Source of the DNA: Marinifilaceae bacterium
Lineage (GTDB): Bacteria > Bacteroidota > Bacteroidia > Bacteroidales > Marinifilaceae
NCBI GenBank assembly: GCA_025210485.1
Contig: JAOARN010000093.1
Coordinates: forward strand, 1-49,712
DNA length: 49,712 nt
Direction of reading: 5' to 3'
The notes under the pieces were generated by a model, which did not search any database, had not been told where the DNA came from, and saw nothing but the letters and a program-made list of their open reading frames with translations. The position numbers and the translations under genes were made by a program. Below are positions 18,318 through 27,400 of the stretch, piece after piece. Numbering within the stretch: the first letter of the stretch is position 1; the number at the start of each line of letters is the position of its first letter.

Positions 18318-19691
18318 ATGTTTGAGAGTTATTCTGACCATTCAAATAATGATATGCAATTTGTGGTAAGTCGATTTGAAAAAATGCTTAAAAATGAACA
18401 CCTTGAATACTTTGACGTCCACGAATTTGAACAGTTAGTTGATTATTTTTCGATTGACAAAAATTATCCTTCAGCACTTAAGGCCTGCAATATTGGCTTT
18501 GTGCAGCACCCTACGGCATCAAGCCTTCAATTAAAAAAAGCAGAATTACATATAAATTTAAATGAATACTCTGACGCATTAAATATTTTAAACAAATTAC
18601 AATTCCAAGATAGTTATAATAAAGATGTGTTCCTGCTAAAAGCATGTGCTCATAATATGATAGAAGAATATGAGGAAGCAGAAAAGAATTTTGATAGAGC
18701 ACTAAAATTGGATATAACAAATTCAGACCCTGACTTAGCCTTCAGGATAGGTAACGGTTTTATGCAATATTCACAATACGAAATTGCTCTTAAATATCTA
18801 AAACAAGTAAAAGATAAGAAGGAAAATTCAGATGTTTATTTCGAATTAGCCTATTGCTATGAAAAACTTGATTTGAATACTGAAAGTATTGAAAACTACA
18901 AATTTTTTATAGATTTTAATCCATTTTCGGAAAATGCATGGTATAATCTTGGGGTTGTATACAGCAAGACCGAAGAACATGCTAAAGCTATAGATGCCTA
19001 TGATTACGCCTTAGCTATAAATCCAGAACATGAAAAGGCATACTTCAATAAAGGTAATTCATTATATAATAACGAACAATTTGAAGAAGCTTTAAAATCA
19101 TATAATGAACATTTGGCAATAGAAGACGACCACTCGATTACTTATACATATATTGCAGAATGTTTTGAAGAACTAGACGAATTGGATTTGGCTATATCTA
19201 ATTATGAAGAAGCTCTCAAAATAGATGAAGAAAATCCAAACACTTGGTATAATATAGGTATTATTCATCATAATGAAAAAAGATTTGATGAAGCAATTAT
19301 ATATTTCGAAAAGGCATTTGAATTAAATCCTGATGACAATGAGCTAATACTAGCTTTATTTTCTAGTTATAAAAACACAGATAGAAAACACAAAGCATTG
19401 GAAATACTAAATATAGGTAATCAGAAATATCCTGAAGATTCTGATATTTGTCTTGAATTGGCAGAATGTTATTTTGATTTTGAACAATATGAATCTGCAA
19501 CCAATATAATTATAAAGTGCATTAATCTAAACCCAAATAAATATAGATTATATGCAACATTGGTTGGAATTTACCTCACCACTAAAGATTATGATTTAGC
19601 TAAACTCTTTACTGAAAAAGCATATGACGTAGATCACAATTTTTTAGGTAAACTCAAAAAACAATATCCTGTACTTTCAGAACATATTTAA
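18318..19691 (+). CDS. Tetratricopeptide-repeat protein
   Basis: The 457-residue acidic protein has no signal peptide or membrane helix and is made almost wholly of TPR units, about ten to twelve helical pairs of 34 residues. Clear units are AWYNLGVVYSKTEEHAKAIDAY (about 213-234), AYFNKGNSLYNNEQFEEALKSY, and TWYNIGIIHHNEKRFDEAIIYF. Such proteins are scaffolds for protein interactions in the cytoplasm; no enzymatic domain is present. A membrane histidine-kinase-like gene follows after 124 bases, but a terminator lies between, so they are separate units. Function is unknown. This type of TPR protein with a short non-repeat N-terminus is common in Bacteroidota. Confidence 0.85.
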   Translation: MFESYSDHSNNDMQFVVSRFEKMLKNEHLEYFDVHEFEQLVDYFSIDKNYPSALKACNIGFVQHPTASSLQLKKAELHINLNEYSDALNILNKLQFQDSYNKDVFLLKACAHNMIEEYEEAEKNFDRALKLDITNSDPDLAFRIGNGFMQYSQYEIALKYLKQVKDKKENSDVYFELAYCYEKLDLNTESIENYKFFIDFNPFSENAWYNLGVVYSKTEEHAKAIDAYDYALAINPEHEKAYFNKGNSLYNNEQFEEALKSYNEHLAIEDDHSITYTYIAECFEELDELDLAISNYEEALKIDEENPNTWYNIGIIHHNEKRFDEAIIYFEKAFELNPDDNELILALFSSYKNTDRKHKALEILNIGNQKYPEDSDICLELAECYFDFEQYESATNIIIKCINLNPNKYRLYATLVGIYLTTKDYDLAKLFTEKAYDVDHNFLGKLKKQYPVLSEHI

Positions 19692-19703
19692 GCAAAATAT
19701 TAT

Positions 19704-19726
19704 GCCACATATCAAAAATATGTGGC
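19704..19726 (+). terminator. Terminator after the TPR gene
   Basis: GCCACATAT pairs with ATATGTGGC around a five-base loop, followed by TTTTCTTTCTCT. It begins 12 bases after the stop codon. Confidence 0.8.
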
Positions 19727-19815
19727 TTTTCTTTCTCTAGTAATTAAATTTATATTTATCGAAACAATTGTTTTTTCAATAAACGCATTAAAGTCGAATA
19801 CAAAAATTATTCACA

Positions 19816-21150
19816 ATGGAAAGAATCAGCATAACAACAATATTGATCATACTCATTATTAGCTGTATACTTTCAAGTATTATTTTATTGTGTTATATAA
19901 TATTTTACAAACAAAATAGAATCAAACTAGGAACATACTCTGTAACTAGACTAATTCAGGGCTTAAGCCTCCTGTTTTTTATCATATCCTATAAAACAAA
20001 TCCAAACTTAGGATTAATTTTTTCTACATTTCTATTGTTTCCATCTTGTAGCCTAGAATTAAATCTATTGGTAACAGATAATACGCAGATTTTAGACAGC
20101 AAATTTGCAAAGCTTATACTATTTAGTTGCATTTGTTCCATTTTATATGCTTTTTTTGTTGACAATAAAAACATAAGGGTGATAATAACATCTATTCATT
20201 ATGCCAGTATTTATTCATATGGATTTTATAGACTTATAAAATTAAGTAGAAAATACAAATTACTATTAATTATAGCTTTTCAATCTATTTTTATTGCTTT
20301 CACTAATATTTACAGAGTCTTATATAACTTTTTTCAAGACTCTTTATTTAACTATTACCTAGATCATCTCCCAAATATAGTTTATAATTTAAATTGGCTG
20401 TTTATTTCTACAAGTTTTCCGCTTATCTACATTTATAAAATAAATGAGGAAAATAGTCAAGAATTAGAAAAACTGAATAATACTAAATCGAAAATTTTAA
20501 GAATAATAGGACATGATTTAAAAACACCATTAGCTAACATTATCAATTTTGCAAAAATAATTGAGAATAAGATTGATTATAATGGGAATATAAAACTCAC
20601 AGCAACATTAAGAGGCATAAAAGAAATATCAGAACAAAGCAACAATATTTTAAATGAGCTTAACGAATATTCGAGCCTAGCGAGGCTTAGTTCAAATCCA
20701 AATTCTGTATGTAATACTAGTAGTATTGTTAATAGAATTATACTTGAGACAAATTCAAACAAAGAATTTGATATTTCATCCAAAATAGATAACAATACTC
20801 TATGTTCAATTAATAATGATTTACTTTATTTTGGAATAAAAAAGGTATTATCTAAGTTTAAGTATAATAATCACAAATACAATTCAATTAAAATATCCGA
20901 TAAATTTACAACCAAATACTACCACCTAGTATTTTCATCATTGAACAAAATTAACGATAAGACAAGACCTAAATCAATGGTAGATTCAGAAGAAAATAGC
21001 CTTATAACTAACATAATTTATGAATTATTTTATGCTTTCAAAATTAAAATAATAAAATCATCAAATACAATAGAGTTACATATACCCATAAATTTAATTG
21101 AAAAGCAAGAGACTAAATCCAAGGAAAAACTAAGCAAATCAACTAATTAG
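19816..21150 (+). CDS. Membrane histidine kinase-like protein with degenerate ATPase domain
   Basis: The 444-residue protein starts with about 205 residues of six or seven membrane helices (for example 8-30, 45-58, 62-82, 98-115, 148-168, 190-207) with no extracellular domain of note. A HisKA dimerisation domain follows: LRIIGHDLKTPLANIINFAK with phospho-acceptor H233. The last 130 residues occupy the place of a HATPase_c domain, but no N-box Asn, no DxGxG and no GxGxG motif is visible; the N-box position reads DLLYFGIKKVLSKFKYNN and the G2 position EENSLITNIIYELF. It may therefore bind no ATP and act as a phosphorylatable partner or a sensor without kinase activity. No response regulator gene is adjacent. 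The codon use is as AT-rich as neighbours. Confidence 0.75.
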   Translation: MERISITTILIILIISCILSSIILLCYIIFYKQNRIKLGTYSVTRLIQGLSLLFFIISYKTNPNLGLIFSTFLLFPSCSLELNLLVTDNTQILDSKFAKLILFSCICSILYAFFVDNKNIRVIITSIHYASIYSYGFYRLIKLSRKYKLLLIIAFQSIFIAFTNIYRVLYNFFQDSLFNYYLDHLPNIVYNLNWLFISTSFPLIYIYKINEENSQELEKLNNTKSKILRIIGHDLKTPLANIINFAKIIENKIDYNGNIKLTATLRGIKEISEQSNNILNELNEYSSLARLSSNPNSVCNTSSIVNRIILETNSNKEFDISSKIDNNTLCSINNDLLYFGIKKVLSKFKYNNHKYNSIKISDKFTTKYYHLVFSSLNKINDKTRPKSMVDSEENSLITNIIYELFYAFKIKIIKSSNTIELHIPINLIEKQETKSKEKLSKSTN

Positions 21151-21556
21151 AACGAAAAACATTTGGATTATTACGATTAACTAGTTTTCAATGATTTTTC
21201 TTTATTTATAATTTAGTTGATAAACTAATTTCCACATTTCAAGACTTCTCTCTCATATTTATGACAACTAACAACAAGTGAAAGCACATTCCGTGCGGTT
21301 AAGCTAATGTTTATTTAAACAAAAATATTTGTTTACTCTTAGCTTTGCTAATTTTCATAATTCTATATTATTTTTTATAAATCTTATCTGTCTTATTTTA
21401 ACCATATTCAAAACAAGACAGATTGGAAAAATACTAAATATCACCTCATAACAGATTAGTTGAAAAAATAAAATCTTTCACTCACTAATAATTTAATAAA
21501 AACTTGGTACTTTCACTTATAGAAGCAGTATTCCCTTTAGTTTAAAAATTACAATC
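21151..21556. other. Intergenic region before the BspA-type lipoprotein gene
   Basis: About 400 bases of AT-rich DNA with no gene, no hairpin with a T-run and no clear promoter match. Confidence 0.4.
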
Positions 21557-22942
21557 ATGAATAATAAATCAATCTTTTATACAGCCCTTATTTGCTTATT
21601 CTTCACTTACATTGGATGCGAGAGAACCAGGTCAAGAACATTTCTTAATTCAAGTGCCAAAATTCATTCTTTTTTAATTGATTCTTTTGAAAGTGAAATA
21701 AAGGAAGACAGCATTAAGATAAAAGTTAGCTTTGGTACAAATATTAAAAACTTATATCCAATAATAAATATAAGTGAGGGTGCTGAAGTGACTCCAAAGT
21801 CAGGTATAAAACAAGATTTTTCTTTTCCCGTAAAATACAAAGTTGTTGCCGAAAACGGTATAAGCAAAGAGTATACGGTATGTGTGTTTATCCTGCCAAA
21901 TACCGAATCAGAGATTAAGTATTTTATTGTTGATTTCCAAAAAGCCAACATTCAATCTACAAACATTAATCTTGACTTAAATCCAGAATATAATCTTACA
22001 AATATTAAACCTATAATTAAATTAAGCCCCAAAGCTAGTGTTAAACCTAAATCAGGGGAAGCCATAGATTTTAGCTTTCCTCAGACCTATACTGTTACAG
22101 CGGAGGATGGCTCTACCACGGACTATACAGTAAATATAGAATTAGAAAGTTATTTAGAGTATGCCGAAAATGATTATAGTATTCGTATTAAAGATAAGTA
22201 TCTAGAAAAATTAGAAACTGGCAAAAAAGTAAATTTTCAGGGGCTAGAATATACTATTGCCTCAAAAGAGATGATACAGACATGCCTGACTGAAGATGGT
22301 ATGGCGGCTGATTTAGAATATTACATAACGAGTAAAATAACAGATATGAGCAAGTTGTTCAGAAAAAAGACAAGTTTTGATACAGATATAAGTCATTGGG
22401 ATGTTTCCAACATTAAAGATATGTCTTATATGTTTGAGAATCTAGAAAATTCTGAGTTAGACATTAGCAAATGGGATGTGTCAAATGTTGTTGATATGTC
22501 ATTTATGTTTCATAGTGCATATAAAACCAAATTTGATATAAAAGATTGGGACGTTTCAAATGTAGAGAATATGTCATACATGTTTGGTAGATTATCAGAT
22601 TTTAATTTAGATATAAGCAATTGGAATGTGTCTAATGTGATTAACATGGAGGGTATGTTTAAAAATGCCGAAAAATTTAATCAGAATATAGGTAAATGGG
22701 ATGTGTCTAATGCAAATAACATGGCGAGTATGTTTAGAAGTGCCGAAACATTTAATCAGAATATAAGTAAATGGGATGTTTCAAAAGTCACAGATATGTA
22801 TCTAATGTTTTATGGGGCTAGTAATTTCAACCAAAATCTTAGCAAATGGGATGTCGGTAATGTAAAATCATATGATTATGCATTTACTAATTGTCCTTTA
22901 GAGAATGAACCTACCAAATTACCTGATTTTAAAAAAGAATAG
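21557..22942 (+). CDS. BspA-type (DUF285) repeat surface lipoprotein
   Basis: The 461-residue product opens with a lipoprotein signal ending in FTYIGC (Cys 21). Two beta-rich domains of the DUF5018/PKD-like kind follow, each closing with the same phrase: PVKYKVVAENGISKEYTV (about 93-110) and PQTYTVTAEDGSTTDYTV (about 175-192). The C-terminal part (about 277-450) consists of seven 25-residue units of the form ISxWDVSNVxxMxxMFxxA, the DUF285 repeat found in BspA-like surface proteins and in Bacteroidota and Mycoplasma adhesins. Units five and six are nearly identical at DNA level, showing recent expansion. It is expected on the cell surface or outer membrane, with a role in adhesion or ligand binding inferred only. 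The gene is monocistronic. Confidence 0.85.
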   Translation: MNNKSIFYTALICLFFTYIGCERTRSRTFLNSSAKIHSFLIDSFESEIKEDSIKIKVSFGTNIKNLYPIINISEGAEVTPKSGIKQDFSFPVKYKVVAENGISKEYTVCVFILPNTESEIKYFIVDFQKANIQSTNINLDLNPEYNLTNIKPIIKLSPKASVKPKSGEAIDFSFPQTYTVTAEDGSTTDYTVNIELESYLEYAENDYSIRIKDKYLEKLETGKKVNFQGLEYTIASKEMIQTCLTEDGMAADLEYYITSKITDMSKLFRKKTSFDTDISHWDVSNIKDMSYMFENLENSELDISKWDVSNVVDMSFMFHSAYKTKFDIKDWDVSNVENMSYMFGRLSDFNLDISNWNVSNVINMEGMFKNAEKFNQNIGKWDVSNANNMASMFRSAETFNQNISKWDVSKVTDMYLMFYGASNFNQNLSKWDVGNVKSYDYAFTNCPLENEPTKLPDFKKE

Positions 22943-23412
22943 TCATAAAATTAATTTTCAAATCAAACATAAAGACCAGCATATATAAAAGATAGTGGCA
23001 ATTGAAACACAAAACCTCCTTAATAGGCACTTACTCAAACTACAGAAACTCTGTAAATCTACTTTCCTTAATGAATCTGCTTTTTGGTTCAAATTTTATG
23101 CGGGATTATAATTCGAGTTTATTACAACTAGATACTTACCTGTGAATCTCATATAAATCAAAACAAGATTTATCTGATTAACAGGAATTGTCAACAGTTC
23201 AATTTATAGGTTTTTAATTTCCCAACGCCCACTCTCCCTCATTTCAACACAAGATAATTTAAATAAAATAAAAAAAAGCTTGTATAATCTTATATAAACA
23301 TTTGAATAATTCACCAAAATAAAGATATTTGCACCTAAGAATTTTATTTCAAAATTTGAAATCAATATAAGTCAAAACCCTCAATTAAAAGGGTAGTTTT
23401 AAATATTTAGTA
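22943..23412. other. Intergenic region upstream of nadA
   Basis: About 470 bases without a gene. The only recognised element is the nadA promoter at 23301-23331. No riboswitch-like fold was seen. Confidence 0.4.
23301..23331 (+). promoter_or_regulatory. Candidate promoter of nadA
   Basis: TTTG at 23301-23304, a 19-base spacer, then GATATTTG at 23324-23331 (one mismatch to TAnnTTTG). Spacing is that of Bacteroidota promoters. The leader would be about 75 bases. Confidence 0.5.
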
Positions 23413-24339
23413 ATGAAAGACAAAGTACTGAAACTGGCAAAAGAAAAAAATGCGGTAATCTTAGCTCACTATTACCAAACACCAGACATTCAAGAAATTG
23501 CTCACTTTAAAGGCGATAGTTTAGCTCTAGCACAAAAAGCTGCCGACACTGATGCTGATATTATTCTTTTTGCAGGGGTACACTTCATGGCTGAAACAGC
23601 CAAAATCCTTAATCCTACAAAAAAAGTATTACTTCCAGACCTAAATGCTGGATGTTCTCTTGCTGAATCTTGTAAAGCTGAGGATTTTAAGAAATTCAAA
23701 GATCAATATCCTGATCATATTGTAATATCATATATCAACTGTTCTGCAGAAATTAAAACTCTTTCTGATGTAATTTGTACTTCTGGTAATGCTATTCAAA
23801 TTGTTGAATCATTTCCAAAAGATCAAAAAATAATTTTTGCTCCAGATAAAAATCTTGGTGGATATATAAATCGTATCACAGGACGAGAAATGGTATTATG
23901 GGATGGTACTTGTGAGGTTCATGACATTCTTACAGCAGAAAAAGTACTTAAACTTAAGACCGAGAATCCTGATGCTTGCTTAATTGCTCACCCAGAATGC
24001 GCTCAACCGGTATTAATGCTTGCTGATTTTGTTGGCTCAACAACAGCAATGCTTAAATATGCTAAAGAAAGCAAATCTGAAAAAATAATAGTTGCAACAG
24101 AAACTGGTATTTTACATGAAATGCAAAAAGATTCTCCTGAGAAAGAATTCTTAATTGTCCCTTCTAATGAAACATGTGCATGCAATGATTGTGCTCATAT
24201 GAAACTGAACACAATGGAGAAATTATACAATGCCCTTAAGAATGAAACTCCAGAAATAATCCTTGATGAAGAGTTAATGAATAAAGGAAGAAATTCTATA
24301 GTTAGAATGCTTGATTTATCAAAAGAATTAGGTTTATAA
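23413..24339 (+). CDS. nadA: Quinolinate synthase
   Basis: The 308-residue enzyme condenses iminoaspartate (from NadB) with dihydroxyacetone phosphate to quinolinate, the first part of NAD synthesis, in the cytoplasm. It needs a [4Fe-4S] cluster held by three cysteines; candidates are C81 in LNAGCSLAESC, the Cys in AHPECAQPVL and the Cys set in ETCACNDCAHM. Other signatures are AHYYQTPDIQEIAHFKGDSL at the N-terminus and GSTTAMLKYAKES near 210. The length fits the shorter, archaeal-like NadA type. The gene stands alone: nadB and nadC are not in the window, and a bidirectional hairpin follows. Confidence 0.97.
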   Translation: MKDKVLKLAKEKNAVILAHYYQTPDIQEIAHFKGDSLALAQKAADTDADIILFAGVHFMAETAKILNPTKKVLLPDLNAGCSLAESCKAEDFKKFKDQYPDHIVISYINCSAEIKTLSDVICTSGNAIQIVESFPKDQKIIFAPDKNLGGYINRITGREMVLWDGTCEVHDILTAEKVLKLKTENPDACLIAHPECAQPVLMLADFVGSTTAMLKYAKESKSEKIIVATETGILHEMQKDSPEKEFLIVPSNETCACNDCAHMKLNTMEKLYNALKNETPEIILDEELMNKGRNSIVRMLDLSKELGL

Positions 24340-24363
24340 TTATTTTCATAATTCAATACAATT

Positions 24364-24409
24364 AAAAAAGAAATAGTCATGATTTAAATCATGACTATTT
24401 CTTTTTTTT
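24364..24409. terminator. Bidirectional terminator between nadA and the giant surface protein gene
   Basis: A near-perfect palindrome of about 44 bases, with 20-bp arms flanking TTAA and outer A- and T-runs, sits between the two convergent stop codons (24339 and 24413). It would give a stem followed by U-run in either direction. Confidence 0.9.
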
Positions 24410-24412
24410 GTA

Positions 24413-27400
24413 CTATTCATGCATTAATTGAGGAATTGGCTTTGGAAGTACGTTTATAATAAACTCTGGACTTTCGGTCTTACATGAATACGAATCTGTG
24501 ATTTCAACTTTTACTTTATCCCCATTACTTAAAGAAGAGCTAGTATAAGTATCCCCAACATGTCCTGATGTCACTTCTGTATTATTCACCAAAAACTTGT
24601 AAACATAAGCAGGTTTTCCAAAATTCCCATTGGCAATAAATACTGCATTATCTCCTATACAAACTGTATTTCCAATCGGTCCAACTAAACTAACTGCCAG
24701 CTTAGATTTTACATTAATGCGAACCACAGCTATGGAAATATTCCCATGAATATCTTCAACTGTCCATTCTATATCGTGAGTGCCTATATTTAGATATTTT
24801 GTTCTTAAACTTGCCCCTCCGCCATCATAATTATGACTAATACTTGCTACACCACAATTATCAGTAGCTGTTATATCTAGACTCGAATTTGAAACTAAAT
24901 ATCTACAGCCATTCGAATTAACATAAACGGTCTTTTCGGAAATATTATTCAACTTTGGTTTTTCAATATCTCTAACTGTTAGATTTAAATTCACTACTGA
25001 CGAACTATTCCCAGAGGCATCAGTGTAAGAATATTTTAGAACTGTTGTTCCAACAGGAAAATTTGACCCCGACGACAAGCCTTGTACCAAAACCCCTGGC
25101 TTTTCGCCATCACAATTGTCCACAAAACTTGGGATTGGATAATTAACAACAGCTCCACAACTATTAGTATCATTATCTTTTACAATATCAAATACAGGAT
25201 TTTTCAATACAGCTTTAGTTTTATCCTGTATATTCAGTTTTGTTATACATGTTGCACTAGCTAAATCATTATCAGTGACAGTTAATGTAACATCTAGCAA
25301 TCCCTTATCATCACAATCAAATGAGGATTTTGATAACGAAAGGCTTACTGTCCCATGATCACTATCATCATTTGATCCATTATCAATTTCTGATGCAGTA
25401 AGATTATAATTTCCAGTCTTATCTAAAATTATATCCAAATTCGGTTTACACAAAGCTACGGGTGGATCATTATCAAGAGTAACCGTGATTCGAACCCTTG
25501 CTTGATTAGAAACTCGCCCATCTGTATCCGAAATAGTGTATCGAAAATCGTCAGAACCAGTATAATTTAAATATGGTTTGTATACAACTTCTCCTGTTAT
25601 AAAATTTATTGACAAATCACCATGGTCAGCAGGGTCTGTAATTATTATACTTGCTTTATCTATTGTCTTCTCTCCGTCCACATCCGAATCATTTGCAAGT
25701 ACAGGTATTGATACTTGTACATCTTCATTAGTAGAAACCTTATCATCAACAGCGACTGGTGGTGCATCATTCACAAAGCTTACATTGATAATAACACTAG
25801 CAGGTGAACTATCTCCATTTCCATCCGTAACTATATAGGAAAACCCATCTCTTCCAAAAAATTCAGAATCTGGCATATAAACAAATGTTCCATCTGAATT
25901 AAAGGTCAAACTCCCATCTTTAACATTCGAAGCAAGGGTGTATGTAATAGGACTATCAAACAAATTATCGTCATTGGCTCTCACCGTTTCTCTTAATTCT
26001 GTATCCTCAACGATATTATATGTATCATTATCGGCATTAGGTAAATCATTTATTGGATTTACAATTATTGAAACTATTGCAGTAGACCTATCATTATCGG
26101 CATCCCTTAATGTATATTTAAAATCATCATTCCCATTATAATTTGGATTTGGAGTATACAGTATAGTTCCATCTGAATTCATTGTAAGACTACCATGTTT
26201 GGGACTTGTATTAGAAATTACAGTTACAGGAGCATCCTCTTTACCTGTATCATTATTAAGTACATTATAAGCAACTGATGAATCCTCATCAACAACAATA
26301 TTATCAGGCTGAGCAACTGGAGTATGATCATCATCTATGATTTTTCCACTCACTTTCTCCATTCCTGGTGAAATAGTTAAACCTGTACTCGGATTTGCTA
26401 ATTCCAAATCAAATGTTTCATCTCCCTCCTCATCAGTATCCTGAACTGTAGGGACTACAATATCAACAAAGCTACTTCCAGCAGGGATATTAATTCTTGT
26501 CCATGATTTTGCTAAAAAATCATTAGGTGAACTTGCCGTCACAGGTAGCAGGCGATAATCACAGTGTAAATTTGTACTACTAACAGGATTTACATACAAT
26601 TTAAAAACCATATCCTGTCCCTCTGTTGCTGATTGATTACTAATTGATAATTCAGGGCTACCTTCATTATCGAGTATCTTACCTATTATTGTATTTCTTA
26701 CGAAACTTCCATGATTATTGGCACTTAACTTAAGTTTAAAAGACTCTACCTGCTCGTTATATGCATCATCAAAAGTTTTGAAAGCTGGGAAATCAACATA
26801 GCTAGTGTTAGCAGGTATAGAAACCGAGCCATTAGCAAAACTTATATAATTGGTAAAATCATTCACTCCAGCTTTATCAACACCTACTTGTAATTCAATA
26901 TTATAATTAAAATTTATTGTATTCTCACATTTTGTATCCAAACTTGCCCTAAAAACAATATCATCTCCTTCGGTTTTACTAAGATCCAAGACAGTAATAT
27001 TCGAAACTGCTTCATTATCCAAGATATACATTTTTGCATCATTATTACCCTCTGCTATTGAATTAAAATCGGATAATTTCAGTCTAAAAAATTCATTAGA
27101 ACCTGGTTCATACAAATCATCATCATTAATCTTGAACTGTATATATTTTTTTGTTTCACCAGGATTAAAACTTACTACACCCGAATAAGCTACAGCCTGA
27201 TAATCTGAAGCTTTCTTAGCCGTTGCATCTATAATTTGATACTTAAAACTAGTAGTCTTACCGCTAGCTTTATTTAAATTCAACTCAAAACTAATATCCC
27301 CTACTCCTTCATTGTAATTTTGGTCATAAATATTTATAACAGGAAAACTATCACCATTATCCTTAATAGTACAACTAGCAGTATTTATCGACTCCACTGC

